From: Aphis gossypii
Taxonomy: Eukaryota > Arthropoda > Insecta > Hemiptera > Aphididae
Reading direction: 5' to 3'
Length of the DNA: 64,000 bases
NCBI RefSeq assembly: GCF_020184175.1
Contig: NC_065531.1
Span: forward strand, 64,992,806 to 65,056,805
Shown here: in pieces, positions 13,111-27,080 of the stretch
Position numbering within the stretch: position 1 is the first letter of the stretch
Layout: each line of letters opens with the position of its first letter
Program-made: the position numbers and the translations under genes
Notes under the pieces: model-generated
The model's database searches: none
What the model saw: the letters and a program-made list of their open reading frames with translations, nothing else
What the model was told of the DNA's origin: nothing

Positions 13111-13930
13111 CCGGTTATTATAAAATTATGTATAATATGCATTACATATTATATATATACCTGCAGTTTATATAATGATTCATTTCTTCGTTCCTCGTTA
13201 TGTTGCAGTTTTCTCACGAAACAATATATTTTATAATATTGCAACGACCTGATACCTGTAGCTAAAAATTGCATTCCGATCGGGTATTACGGTGATATAT
13301 TCTAGGCTCGTTTTGGTGCGGGCCTTATTGGCTGGAAAGTTTATAATTTACATAAAAATAAAAATATTTATACCATCATAGGTAGTTATATTATAAAATA
13401 GTGTTTATATTTTATAATTTGCACTGAAATGAGTATCTATTTATTTGAATATCAAGTAGATTTTCGATTACTTTATCGGAGAACTCGTTAGCGTCGAAAC
13501 GCAGACACGAATCTAAAAAAAAAGGCTCTGAATTTCTAACTACCTATCTGTGCCTTGTCTGGCAACTATTACAATGTTTGATATTTGATCTATTGTAATT
13601 GCATTATTATGTAGTTTATTGATTTTTAACGAAAACAATGAATTTATATTATATTATTAATTATTAATTATTATAATATTATCATATATTACTGTTATCA
13701 AGTAGCTTTAAATATAGTAGACGAGTAGATGTAATGCAGATCTGAGTGAATATGTCAGTGAAATAACCACTCAGAAGCAGAATGTTCTGTGTTGTTAGCA
13801 TTTCATTTAACAATATTTTATACTCTACTGTCGAAAGAATAATCGATTTGAAATTTTATAAAAATGTACTACAACCAATAGCTCGTCTGAAAAAGTACTC
13901 GCATATGGATATAATAATAATTATTTATTT
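13111..13930. other. AT-rich non-coding stretch
   Basis: Nothing recognisable apart from AT-rich runs such as the ATTATTAATTATTAATTA tract near 13655. Confidence 0.5.
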
Positions 13931-14480
13931 TATGGTATAATAATAATTGAATCACAGGACGAAAACGTACGTCCTATTCGCTTCTCCGCGAGTCATTGTC
14001 TGTGCGCGTTTTAATAATTTGTTTCGAATTGTTGAATCGACCTATTATTGAAACGCGCCATTTAACGGTAAGTGGTTTAAGTAGGTGCTCTATGGTTTAA
14101 AGGCGTATCTCCGCGCATACATTATTATAGTGTAATATAGTCATGACGCTAAAATGCTAATGTCGTAGGTAGAGCGTTATTGGTCACGGTTCAATCGTTT
14201 AGCTCTCGTTTAGTACACTCGCGTATCCATAAACTAATCTATACGTCATATTCTGTACTGGCACCGGACGTACGATATGTTTGCGTGAGTACAATGCTCG
14301 GAGAACATAAAATAAGACTATATTTTCACAGGACAAGTATATAGCGCAAAACTCCCGGAGGGTGTGGTGCATATTATAATAATATACGCGATGCTGTTTC
14401 TACAACGATAGGTGTCACCGTTAGGACAAACGCACGGTCGGTGAAGTGGCCCTCGAAAACTACTGTTGTTATTGTTTGCA
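13931..14480. other. GC/CpG-richer block with a donor-like site
   Basis: CG-containing words are frequent. A strong donor-like sequence (AACG then GTAAGTGG) lies near 14067, after a moderately CG-rich 100-base stretch, so a non-coding or 5' UTR exon is conceivable. No acceptor or continuing frame was linked to it. Confidence 0.3.
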
Positions 14481-15450
14481 TTATTTTTATAATAATAATA
14501 ATATGTATTAAACGCTAAAAACATGATATTTTAATATGTACTATGATATTATATAGATACAGGTTAATACCTACCTGCAACGACTAACAATTATATAGTG
14601 CTGCAGAATAATTCTTAATAATTATTATTGGCAGCTGGCAGATACACTTTTTTAATACTGCTGCGGTACTCATATCGTTATTACTGGCGTCCGAAATTAT
14701 AAGAAGTAACAAAAATGATTGTTCTTACGACGTTTGAGTGGATTAACCGAAACCCAAACGGTCGGTGTTCAGGGTTACAGTGTACAGTTGTACGTCTTAT
14801 TCACGCTCAGGTGCACTATGTATTATTATTATTTATAATTTAAAAAAGAAAAATGATTGTTTTAATACTTTTGTCAATACTTACTAATCGCCGGAAACAC
14901 TTATTAAATCCGTACCAAATATTGCGCAGGTTTTCCTATTGAGATTAGAGGAGTATTTAAGGTTTTGTTTTTCGATCTGTAGAAAGGTTTCTATGGGGGT
15001 AGCTTACGTTGAAACTTCGTTTTGGATCATGATAATTGAATTTGTTTTGTTACAGAAATAAAATATATTTATTATAATCTATTTTTATATAAAAATGAAT
15101 TTATGGTTGAAACTTATACATATTATAATCTTTTTATACTAAGCTACTTGATCAATTCGGATAAAAATTTCAGATATTCATTCTCAGAGCTATCAGAAAA
15201 ACGTAGAAAATAGTTTGAATTACGTTCAAAAATGTACAAAGGTCTGTACCCAATCAGCTAACCCATCTCAATTGAATCAGCTCACAAAGCGAGGTACACT
15301 GACGCCGATTTGCCCGTTGACTGAGATAGATACACTAAAACCGATAGATACTCATATATAGCTTCAAATTTTATAATATTTGTTCATTTTTATTCCCGGA
15401 TAAAGTCGGGCAATAGTCTACATCATCACAACTATAGTAATGTTATAACA
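14481..15450. other. Mixed-composition non-coding stretch
   Basis: No recognised feature. A patch at 15240-15350 is less AT-rich but its frames are interrupted. Confidence 0.45.
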
Positions 15451-15960
15451 ATATGGCCGTATTCAGTTTTTTCGTCGAACTGAAAAGATAGTATTGTGCG
15501 CGAGAGCAGCTCCTGCCGCGATACGCGGTGAAAATGTGCGTCTTTACAGCGCAGAGATGCCAAGGATAAAAAGCGTGAATTATTTTTTTCATTTCCCAAC
15601 CCTTCAACCGAAAAATCGTGTACGTCGGAAATCGCGTCGTGTATATAATAATATTATGTGAATGCATTTTTCGGTGTGTGACTATGTGTGTGGCACACAC
15701 GTATACGCATTGTATATATACCTCTTGTGTATTATATTATATATATTATTATACGCCGTCATCGTTTTCGATAGCTCTGACGGATTTCAACGTCTGCACA
15801 TCTGTCAACCCTTCCCGCGCAAAACGTCTGATACGAGACGGAATCTCTTCCAAATCGCGTCTCGTCGCCACTTAAATGTCTAAAAGATATTGACGCGTAG
15901 TGTGCGCTTCTACGACAAACCCACAAACATTTCGTCAACGTTCTGTGTGCATATATATAA
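15451..15960. other. GC/CpG-richer block
   Basis: Several overlapping 73-94 codon frames occur on both strands (15443-16043), as expected when stop-rich AT words are locally sparse. None has a recognisable motif, and the minus frame at 15759-16043 runs into a TG/TA microsatellite-like tract. I regard them as chance frames. Confidence 0.4.
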
Positions 15961-18238
15961 ATCTGTATATGTGTGTTTTGTGTATGTGTGTATGTCTTAT
16001 AAATATTTGTACTAGAATTATATATTATATCGCATATATGCATGCTATGTATAAATGTATAATACAGCAGTAGTTAGTCCCTGACGGGTGACGAAGATCT
16101 TAGGGCTTGCGTTAAAGCAGTATTGTTATTTATTTCAAAGTCTGTGAATTAAATTCACTAAAAAACCAGGAAATCCACATACATTGATGCATTCGAAAAT
16201 AGGTAAATATTCACTGATAATAATAAAAAAAAAAAGTTAAATAGAATAAATTCGAAATTATGTTTATGACTTGACACGTACCTACCAATAAAACAAATAA
16301 TAATATGCATAAAATATAACAATTTTAATATTATGGAAAAAAAAATATTATTTTTCGAACGAATTTATGAAAAATAATAAAATATTCTTTGAATTATAGG
16401 TATTGGTAAAAATTTCTCCTCCTAGTATGCAATAAAAAAAATTACTAAATAAAAACAGTAATAGTTGTTTGTATTTATGTATATTTATGATTTATGAATT
16501 AACGTATAAGATATACAAAATAAAATGTTTTACGTAGATAACAAGAATACAGTTTCTATAATATAATCATTTATTTTGAATTCGTCAATATGTAAAAATT
16601 TGAAACTCTGTTTATACGTATAACATACTATATTACTGCAAATTCCACTATATTATTCATATAATGTGATGTATCATACTGACATATCAACCATGGATAT
16701 GAAACGTAGTTTTGAAAATTCCTTGACTAAAATATATTATAATATATTTCTTTATCTACTAAATTTATTTTTACAAGTTTGTTAGGGAAAACGTTACAGC
16801 ATAATATTACATAAGTAATGTTTAGAAAAAATATGATTCAACATTTAAAATCTAATATGAATTAATTTTGTATTAAGTTGTGTATTACATTGATTGTCAT
16901 TAAATAATTTTAGTTATATATTTTAGATTCATTAATTTCTTGTCTGAATTCTGAAAATGTATTTTAAAGTTGTTATAATAACTAAATAATTGCATGGGTA
17001 TGTATAATATACAATAGACCTAATATTTATTTATAAATATAATAAATTGTTAAGAAATAATTGGCATTATGTAAACACTTTTTCTTATGGTACTACTAAC
17101 ACGGGGGAGGTGGGTGATAATGAAAAAACTAATGATTAATAGTTTGTACATTTATCAGAACTCTCTTATTTTTCGCTTTATAAATTCATTTTTGATAAAA
17201 TCATTGTATACAAATTGGGGGAAAAAACGTGAGTTAGGTAAGACATTTTGGAAATTTGTTACTATTATATACCTTATCAACACAATTTTGATAAATTTAG
17301 CTTATTTTGGAAAAAATTAGCAAAACGTGTTTCAAAAATAAGTCGTATGATCGTTGAGAGTATTCAACACGCGTATGTACACATACATAATAATATATTA
17401 TATTCATTATAAAATATAGGTAAGTGTTAGAATTCAATTTCGATCGCGTGCGTTCTCGGCGCGAATCGTATTTTTTTCCCAATCCTCTCGTGCAGTTAGT
17501 TTTCTTTATTATTATTATCGTTGCCGGTTCCAAAATATTTGTTTCGAATGACTCTTGAAATTATTATTTTATCATAATATACAGTACGTGTTTCTCGACC
17601 GTTAAGTCTACGACCAGAGTCTTAATAATAATATCTCTGCAGTTCGTTGTTGTTTTCCCATTCGGAATTGTAACATCGCGGTTTACACAGTAATTTCGTA
17701 ACACCGGTTATGTGAACTAACACACACGCACACGCATAATATGTATTATGTTATAATATATTGTACATAGTATGTACGAACGTATGTTTTTCAACCAAGG
17801 TCAACTATATATATTTTTAACTATAATAATAATAAAAAAATGATTTATAACACTCTTGTCCGTTACACCTTTATATAGGATGGTTTAATATAATGATTAT
17901 GAATATTGAAAAAGATTCGTAATGTCTACTAAAAAAAAAAATAATTGATAAGGTTGCTAGTAAAAATATCTTTCTGGGCTCCTGGCTAAAATGTATACAT
18001 CATAATTCATAGCATCATACACGTAACATTCTAATGATTGTAATGTTGTTCGAAATTAAAATTAAAAACAAAAAAACAATATAACAATACAATTAACTGA
18101 ATACCTATACAGTGTATTAGAAAACTTGTTCTGTTAAATTATACGTCAATAGATTAATATAAAATGTATTAACAGAAACTTTTAATTTTTAATAAATTGC
18201 ATCACATTATTATGTACATAAATATAATATATATTATA
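15961..18238. other. AT-rich non-coding stretch
   Basis: Mostly AT-rich, with a slightly CG-richer patch at 17330-17720. The frames at 17087-17320 (+) and 17297-17533 (-) are AT-driven and have no domain pattern. Confidence 0.5.
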
Positions 18239-18560
18239 TAAGGTGATTCACCAAACACACTCACTCCCATTTTACTCTTCAATAATTTTATTAGTTTTAT
18301 AATTTTTAAATATTCTTTAAGAACATGTTTTTAAATTCTTGAGATATATTATACAATTAACGAAGTGTTTTGTGGAAAAACTTCTATTTTTTTAAACGGC
18401 AAGACTCCTTTTTAACTATAGATTATTCAGCGCATGATTTTTCTGAAAACGTTGACATTTCAAAACAAAATTCCAAAAAGCAATATTTTCGACTTATTTA
18501 ATTTTGTGTAACAAGATCGATTTTGGTCTATGATAATGGATTAGGAAGACGTGAATGTGA
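18239..18560 (+). mobile_element. MITE-like element copy F, right end not found
   Basis: The left end reads TAAGGTGATTCACCAAACAC and is preceded by TA (18237-18238), matching the ends of the copies at 23493-23806 and 49187. Just inside, CTCACTCCCATTTTACTC resembles the reverse complement of the right ends at 29073 and 23806. The opposite end was not found, so the element is truncated or diverged and the right limit is approximate. No coding capacity. Confidence 0.55.
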
Positions 18561-18659
18561 TGTATAGTCATGATGATGTAACTTTTATAGTTGTATCGAA
18601 AATTAATCAATTTTTCATTTTGGTATTGCTTTCTGTAATATTTCTGATGAAACAAAAAA

Positions 18660-19130
18660 AAAAACTGTTCGTCCGTCCCTGTTAGTTATTAGTGGTGGCG
18701 GCGGCTGCCTACCGTGCAAATTTCATTATATTTTGAAATTACGTGAGCGCGTCTGTTATTGTATACGCGACCCTCCGAACCAAAAGAAATAACAATTATT
18801 TGTACGACGGTTGGTCAATTCATACACATATTATTATTGTGTTATAATAATATGTGATATACGTACGATACGCGTTATTTTTGTTCATCATTGTATTTCG
18901 GCGTCGAACGATTGTTTGAAGGAACCACGTATAGCGGCGATGACGATTGTGCGGTCGTCCGTAACCGGCAAACGAAAATAAATGAGAAAATAACACTAGT
19001 CCTCTCGTTTGATTTCGTTGTGCAAACTAAACACTCACAATCGACAGATTCTCAAGTTGGAAAACATCAAGGAACGTAGAGTGCTCTCGTGGTGCATTTT
19101 AACTGATGAAGTCGTTGCGTGGATATTTCG
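18660..19130. other. GC/CpG-richer block
   Basis: CG-rich words around 18690-18780 and 18890-18970. A 62-codon frame at 18891-19079 has a fairly balanced composition but no recognisable domain and no clear splice context, so it is left unannotated as a gene. Confidence 0.35.
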
Positions 19131-22100
19131 GCTTGAGATTCGATTCATTGATTAACATGTTTTATGTTTGTGGTAAAATTTCAAATGTCAATGTCCTGTG
19201 ACGAAATTAAAATCATAAACGACAGAAAGACAAATGTATAACTGTTTAATGCAATTAAGGTATGCATTTACTATATTTGTATTAAATTAAAACAAACAAT
19301 TTAGATCAATTTAAGAATACAATTATTTTTTTAATTAGGCATTTAATTTATCTTACGATGCAACAAATTGACCCGTTTCCTAACCCTTTATTCGATAATA
19401 ACATGTTTGTTAACAAACATAAATGCATATTAGTTCTTACCGTTTTTTATTATTATTTATTTATATTGTTTTATATATTAAGTATATGTTTTAAGTGTCA
19501 CGCGTATTTCACAGATGTGATATGTAAAAATAAAATTGCTCTTAAAAAAAGTGACTATAATATTTATTTAATAGAGTTGAGTAGCCAACTAATTAAATAT
19601 TATATATAGGTACGCACTTTTTACGATTAAATTTATTTCTTTTTGCTATAATAATTTTCTGTTTGTACTTTAAAACCTTTACGTAAACTACATTATTGTG
19701 CTGCGCTATTAAAACCCTTTTAATATGTATGATAAATTATAGTTATTGTCATTCAAGTAGGAAGTCATCTCATTCGACATATGTCATTTTAGACGAAGGA
19801 AACGGGACCGCCTACATAGCGAGGGACTATAAAAACTATACAAGCTTGTTTAAATTGAACTCGGGCATATTGAAATAACTAGACACTAAAAAAAAATATA
19901 TATATTATAATAATTTTTTGTCGGCTACCCTTTTTTATAACCACGTTTTTTTACTTCAAATGATTTATAGTAGTGCACTAGTGCGGGATACTTATATACA
20001 CAACGCGTTATTGGTGGCAAGAGGTACTTAAAAACGTGATGATTTACAGGACATTTATTATTGTGTTTAAGTGTTGGTGCGTACTGGAATTTAAAAAAAA
20101 AAACTCCAGGGGAATTTCCACATAAAACGATTCGTTTCATATTTACGGAATTCTCATTAGTTATTATTATTTATATTGATAACTTATTGTAAAATAATAA
20201 GATCAGGTAAAAAATGACCATAGACATGCATCGAGTGTATTTTGATGAATTCCAGGAATAACAATACGAATATTTTTATTTTTTATGCATCAAGTATAAT
20301 ACAATAATAAATCTCTGAAAAGCCAATCATTTTTTAAAACAATTGAGTTTAGTTACAAACCAAATATTCAAACGATAATTTCCATGACTATCATTGTATA
20401 ACATAAAAAGTAATTCGCCATTAAAATTCAGAATAGTAATAATATTTTATTATTATTGCTGTAGACGTATAATAATTTAATAATAATTAATAACCCTTTC
20501 ATTGGGAAAAGTTCAAAAGTCCAATCTAAAAGTTTAACAAGTTTAAACAAATGATATTGAGAGAACTTTATTGGTCATTTTGGCTGATTAATAAACCGAT
20601 TAATTATTACGCATGGTCAGCAATATAAAAATAGCAAGAGGTAATATTATCGAAATAACAATATTGAAGTCGTAATTTTTGTTTTATACGCTTGATACAA
20701 AATCAATAGTTTATATTATAATATTATTCTGAAAATGATAATGATGTCTCTAGTTATCATAAAAATAATGTTAACATAAATTTAAAATAATTTTAAATGG
20801 TAACTACTACAGTGAAACGTAATGTGTTTTATTTTATTATGTTCTATAATAATTATTAATGTTTTCTGAAGTAAAAAATAAGTACATATATCAACTTAAA
20901 CTTTTGACATTAAACCAATTCGATGTAGGTATTGATATTATTTTTATTTAATTAAGTACTAAAACTAATATTAATAATAATAATAATAATCAAAAACAAA
21001 ACAAAAATATCATAAATATGTTTAAAATGATATGTATAAATTGTCAATATTAAATTAATTAATTTACTATTGGACGTAGAATTCTTTTTTTTATTTTAAG
21101 GTGTTTTTTATTTATTTTATATATACCTGCAAACAACTTATAATAAAGGTATAACTTAAAAAAAAAAACTTAGATAATAATAATATAATTAGTAATTAAT
21201 GTTTTTCATGAAAATATACCTTAACGTCCTTATAACCCCACAGGTAGTTATACGCGTCAAATCAACTTAATATTTTGTTTTTAGAATCGCGTGTAAACAT
21301 TGAAAAAAAAAATTAAAAATTGGATAGACAACTATAATTGCACTCGTGTCGTTCACAAAATATTATGTTCGAAACGAATTACGCGCCTGAGATGCGTGCT
21401 CAATAACACTTAATTCTGTCTACATGTTCCTTTTGTGTGTGAAATAAAAATTGTAATTGTCAGGTCAAATCGTCATGTTTTATTAGTGTTATAAGAAATA
21501 GAAAAATAATTAGATATATATTATAGGGTTTAGAGTTATAAGTTATAAGGCTGTCTATAGAATTATCAATTATTCAAAAAACAAACGTATTACAAAAAAA
21601 AAAAAGGTTCATACGTCAAAATAATTTCACCTATATAGTCTTATTTTTTTCATTCATTCTTTTATTGAAAAAGAACAGTTGCAACTTAGCCATGGTTTCA
21701 AAAAAAAAAAAAAAAGTAATATTACATTTATATTATTATTATTATTATTTAACAGTTATTGAATTAAATACAATTTTACTTAGAGGATACTTCGAGCGCT
21801 TGACATTCTTCGAAATCCTAATATAATGTTCAATTTCAATTTATATGAAAACAAAAACTAACAGCTTTCAGTTATGAAACCTTTACTATATATATATATA
21901 TATATTTTTTTTTAAGAGGAAATTCTATTTTCATTAGTTGATTATCCATAGTATTGTTATTTGTTGAAAAGTAGTGAGTTCGAAGAAATACGAATTCATT
22001 GGTGGAGCACAATAAATAAATAAAAGCCAAATACAATACAGCTTTTTCAAATGCATACATTTATTTTTAAATTTCTTGATACCTATATTCTTGACGTAAT

Positions 22101-22340
22101 TCATTATGAAAAAAAATAAAATATAATATAGCATTATCCTCTTGCATTATTGTGTCAAATAAATGCACATCAGTATTTTTATTCTTAAATTGTTAAAAAT
22201 TACAATAATAACGTTCATCGAATAATAACATATTATATTATAATACGTAGGTAGTCTTTTTTTTGCTCACAGTAAGCATGTTATAAAGTATTTTTGTTTT
22301 CGTATCGATATATATATATAATAATAAAAATGATATGTAA
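19131..22340. other. AT-rich non-coding stretch
   Basis: No gene recognised. It contains trinucleotide TAA/ATT microsatellites (20971-20990 and 21731-21750) and a TA run near 21890-21905. The listed small frames are AT-driven. Confidence 0.5.
20971..20990. repeat. (TAA)n microsatellite
   Basis: About six uninterrupted TAA units. Similar short trinucleotide tracts recur at 21731-21750, 30861-30881 and 62337-62356. Confidence 0.9.
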
Positions 22341-23345
22341 CTGTTACTAACGTTTTCACGACTATGCGGGACGGTGATGACGCTCGCTTAAATTATAATA
22401 TGCTGACGATTTTCTTATTGCAAGCTATAAAACTTTGTCAAAAGGGGGAATTATATAGACTGCAGTGAAGTAAAAACGACATCGATGGGTATCTCACGTA
22501 TATCGTATATTCATTGTTACCTATATATATATATATATATATGCGTATAGTTGGTAATCGTTTTCTTGCGTCTCGCGAGTATAAAGCCTCAGAGAAAATA
22601 AAAAAAAAAGATTCTTTTACAACGTTTTAATTATTATTATACCATTATATTGTATTATTATTGTTATCGTGCGCTGCAGCAGCTCTGGTTTCGACGTCTT
22701 ATTATTTGTATTGAATATTTTATTTCGGTCACACACGTGTGCGGTATACGGTTACTACAGGATCGCAACCGGTCTCCTCTCGCCGTGTCCTGCTCCTGCC
22801 GCTGCTACAGTACCTACCTACCTATTTCACAAGTGTCATGTTACGCTCGTTTTGCCGGCCAAGACCTGAAAACAGCGCGCCCTGTAGACTTGGTGTAGAG
22901 GCGATCCATTGTCCCGTCGAAACACACTCATCGTGTGGTTTTTAAGAGAACGACGACGGAATATTATTATTATAGCATTATTATATTATTATATTATGTG
23001 GGACGAGGGCGAGTTCTTGACGTACCATTCAAGTGTCATCGCCACAGGGATAGCACAATCATACGACAATAATAATAGTTGTAGTCGGTATACCTACTAC
23101 GCACGAAAACGGCGCAAATTGAATGGAAGTAGAAACGATTGTTTGCGAATGTTTTTTTTTTGAATAGGGTAAAAACGCGGTGACGGTGGTATCTGCTCTT
23201 TTACATGCCTCATGTGTACGTTTATGCACGTCCGTTATTAGCACAATACGGCCGAAAACCACGCGTCTGCGGGTCACCTGTCAGAACGTCAAGATGTTCT
23301 CATAATTTTTTCAGCTCCGAATCGAGACCACTGAATACTACGAAT
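22341..23345. other. GC/CpG-richer block
   Basis: One of the longest CG-rich islands. Overlapping frames of 60-84 codons occur in all plus-strand phases between 22650 and 23387, so no single frame is preferred. It contains TACCTACCTACC near 22811. Possible regulatory or 5' exon island with no decisive motif. Confidence 0.4.
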
Positions 23346-23492
23346 GTGCTCTCTATAATTCAAAAATATAATATTATCATAATATAGTTTTACTTTAGGT
23401 ATCTAAAGGCCTGGTGTCCTTGTCATGTCAACACCGTGTTAAGATCCCGCGAATATAAAGAATACGAAACCACGTGTCATTTCTTCGACATA

Positions 23493-23806
23493 CAGGGTGA
23501 TTCAAATATGCACGCGTCTCGTTTAATTCCTTTAAAATTACAGTTATAAAAAAATCTGATATTTGGTATTTTTAAATATACTTCCATACTTCAAATTCTT
23601 GAGGTTTTAAAGAACGGGCTCTCATGTTTTGAAAAACTATTTAAACCACCGCAATCTCACTCCTTAAATACATTAAGTATATAAAATAAAAAACTCTAAG
23701 CTTAAATTATGGTTTTAATAAGTATGATATTTGAAAATTCCAAAAATCAGAATGAGTTTATTATTTAAGAAAAAATGGAGGTAAGTATGTTTGATGAATC
23801 ACCTTT
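23493..23806 (+). mobile_element. MITE-like element copy E, both ends present
   Basis: The left end CAGGGTGATTCA (23493-23504) is answered at the right by TGAATCACCTTT (23795-23806), an inverted repeat with 10 of 12 positions matching. Both ends are flanked by TA (23491-23492 and 23807-23808). TA duplication with short inverted ends is typical of Tc1/mariner-derived MITEs (family knowledge). The 314-base body has no coding capacity. An internal stretch (TATTTGAAAATTCCAAAAAT, near 23730) is shared with the copy ending at 49187. Confidence 0.75.
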
Positions 23807-23814
23807 TACAATAT

Positions 23815-24895
23815 CATTATAATTAATACCTATGTAGCGTCTTCGAAGAACGTGATCAACTACAAATATTTTATCGTCAGCGTGTTTTATCAATTCGTAA
23901 ATCTGACATAGATATTATATTTACGACCAAATTCTGCTAACCGTTCAAGGGAAAAAAATCGAAATTCTTCAATACATCATAAATTATCCGAACACACACA
24001 CACACACATATATAAATAAATATATTTGGTATATAAATAGCTAGTCTATAATATATATATATATATTTACGGACAATAGAGTCCCGTGATAAATGGTTCG
24101 ACTTCAGCTCTCGGCTAATCTATTCTTTCCCCGTTTCTAATGATGCCGCGCAATCTTACCCTTTTTCGTTTCTATTTTAGTCGTGAAAAATGTTCCCATT
24201 GCATTGATGAACTTCGTGGTTGAAAAATCATTTAAAAATGTTGACAATATTTAACAATAGATTTTCATAAAATAGAAAAAAAATATCTACGCAAATAATA
24301 ATAGTACCTACCTACTTATTTTTATTTTTAAATTTGGGAAATTTATCAAATTGTTATTAAAACTTTTGTGAAACACAATGAAATAAAATATATAATTAAA
24401 ATCACTGTCTACATTTTAAACAGCGGTTTAGGTTAGGTTCAGAAAAGAGTTTATTTTTGTTGCTTAAAAATCTGGTATAATAGTAAGTTGTAAACTTTTT
24501 CAATAAATCCAGCACAACGCCGAAAGTATAATTGCAAAAACGGCAAGCTGATTTACAGTACTATTATTTTCACCTTAAATTACATTTCTGTTAGTGCGAG
24601 GCAATTACTAAAAACACGGTACGCAATAATAAGGAAGTTTTCACTATAACCACCACATAATATATATACGATAGGTACGTATTATAGTTAACAAAATACA
24701 AATAAAATATTATTTCCGTAATAAAATTTAAGTTTATAACTTATAAATCAGTGAAACGCGCGTTCTATGTTTCATAACAATATATAGGTATATATATATA
24801 ATATCAATGTGAAACAAAGAACAGTGTTGTAGATATTGTGGACAAATATTAATTATATTTAGGAAATTTCGATGTAATATTGTCGTACACGAATA
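23815..24895. other. AT-rich non-coding stretch
   Basis: A CA tract (about 23992-24008) and a TA run (24048-24066) are the only repeats. A TTTAGGTTAGGTT word lies near 24427. No gene recognised. Confidence 0.5.
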
Positions 24896-24897
24896 AT

Positions 24898-25200
24898 TTA
24901 GATACATCTTTGTAGACTAAACGTGCACGCCATCGGCTTTTCCGGAAATTTGAAGATGAGCCAAAGATTTTCTCGTTTTAAATGAAATGATAGCTGCTGC
25001 AAATAACACCTGCAGCAAGCGATTCTGTGACAAGGGCGATTCGAATCCGAATTGGTTTCACGTAATAATGTATCGAAAGCTCGTGCATGCATGAATATAT
25101 CCGAACCTCTATCGTGGCTGCGGTTTTTCCAGCCAAAGAGCGTCGCAGCGTGTTGCATCATTGATAAGCCGATACCGTGACATCTGGCGTATTCACTCAT
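24898..25200 (-). CDS. Candidate 100-codon open frame, function unknown
   Basis: I do not recognise this protein. The frame opens with ATG at 25200 and ends in TAA at 24898. It stands out from nearby frames because its residue composition is balanced (M, H, R, D, S and C all well represented) and because its DNA is less AT-rich than the flanks, with few repeats. It holds a CCRCY cluster near residue 68, a hydrophobic LWLIF stretch near residue 80, and no signal peptide or membrane segment. There is a donor-like AGGTGT inside the frame but no convincing acceptor upstream. It may be an orphan exon, a relic of a gene or element, or a conserved non-coding block that happens to be open. Confidence 0.2.
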   Translation of the reverse strand: MSEYARCHGIGLSMMQHAATLFGWKNRSHDRGSDIFMHARAFDTLLRETNSDSNRPCHRIACCRCYLQQLSFHLKRENLWLIFKFPEKPMACTFSLQRCI

Positions 25201-25204
25201 GAAT

Positions 25205-26790
25205 AATATAGTCCAGGCAGTTACACCGAAAATCTATTTATTGTTATTTTTTTTTTACTTTTCTACCTTCCAAATCTATAATGCAGTAGTATAACGTGCG
25301 CCTTGTTTGTTAGACGGTAATAATTATTACAAATATATTTTTAAACCGTTTTCCGCTGAAAATAATGAATTATCAATGAATGCACTTATTTTTCAGTATA
25401 CATTTAGCCTATATTTTATATTTTTCCGTAATAATAATTATAAAACTCCGGTTTTTTTAATAATCATAAAAACCTAAAAATATGCATCAAATAATATGAT
25501 CTTAAAATTTACACAAATATTAAAATATACACAAAAGTTTGAATTTTGTTCAAATGCAATTCAGTTATAACTTCAAAAATATCAAACTTGTTTAATTTAA
25601 GTTTATATAATTATATTATATAAACGCATATTATAAGACAAATATTTGTTTTATCTGGAAGTCTAGACATAATACGAGTATAATGTTTTAATAACAAATA
25701 CGCTCGTCGATAACTGGAATACCAGTTTTCTGATGAATTTATTGAATGTATTTTGTAATTATTTTTTTTTAATTGTATTTTTATAATTGTTTGAACCTAT
25801 AGCAATAATGTACCTATTTTATTTAAAATACTACTAGTCGTGGTTCATGCGATAGTATAGGTACTTATTCCATCTGTATACTAAGAATTGTTACTTGTTA
25901 CTTGTTCTACATTTTAGCAAATAAATTGCATTTAATTATTATTATTAAACGAACATATCATTATAACTTATATTCATTCTTTCACTTTTTTGACAATCAC
26001 ACCGTACACATTATTTTTTCCCTGTATTTATGTTGTTAATATATAGTTGTTTGGCTATTCAGATGCTGCATAAGCTCTAATATATATATATATTACACAT
26101 ATACTATATTATACATATAAATATATGTACATGAGAACTGACCTTTCACAAACTGCTTCCTAATTGTTGGTTATGTATTCTGTTGAGTGTTGCAATTTTT
26201 GTATCAATTTTAATGCTTCCGACCTAGTTCCTGTTAATCTCGAGTTCATTGAATTAGCAGTAACAATAATATACTTGCGGCATTATAATTGTTGTGAGCA
26301 TTGTTTATTATAAAATATATACTTCTAGAACAATCAAATCGTTAATTATCAAATGTCCATTCGATTGAATATCTTATGTATGTATTTTTAAATAATAATC
26401 TATAATCGAGCATAATAAGCGGTTGACCTTATTTAGATTTAATAAATATTAATTTAAAAATATTTATTGATATTTCACAAGTGTTGTCATATTTTTCAAT
26501 TCTAATACAGTATAATAATTATACGACCGTTTCAAATAAACTCGGAGAATGGAATTTTAAGATATTTCTCTACAATATAGTAATATAATACTTTGATCGT
26601 AATATTATGTACCTTCTTAAATCATAAATAATTTTTTACCCTGTGCATGTATAGTAATATAAATGCAATTTTATATTATTTATTATACGGAATATCTTGG
26701 AAATACCTATTATCATAGTAAATTTTAAAAAGTCCCGACAATAATAATATTATATATTATTATTATAATAGCGTATATTCATATAATAAT
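25205..26790. other. AT-rich non-coding stretch
   Basis: No gene or element recognised. Frequent ATAATAATAT-type words and a TA run near 26080-26090. Confidence 0.5.
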
Positions 26791-27080
26791 ATATTTCTAT
26801 CTCACTGAATGGCGCGGACGTCTTGGTCCCGGGGAACGGCATAATGAGTGAAAGAAAATTTTACTCGGTCATTGTGAGCCACCGACGAGCGAACAAAGAA
26901 TTCATTTTACGTCACTGCAGCAATCGCTTAGGTCTGCTTTCTCACCCTCAATATTCATCTACAAAGAAGCTATATAGCTGTTCCTAGTATGACGGACGGG
27001 GCTGACGCTGTGTGTATAGGTATGCCAGCTACGTCTATTATTATGTCAGCACAAACAATGCGCCAGTGCTTTCGCCGTTT
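26791..27080. other. Short GC/CpG-richer block
   Basis: Contains GGCGCGGACG and CCCGGGGAACGG words and a CRE-like TTACGTCA near 26909. No coding frame. Possible regulatory island; the factor-site reading is only a motif match. Confidence 0.3.

Noticed and set aside
25038..25048. GATTCGAATCC, resembling a tRNA B box
   Set aside because: No A box at the right distance and no acceptor-stem pairing seen. It lies in the open frame at 24898-25200.
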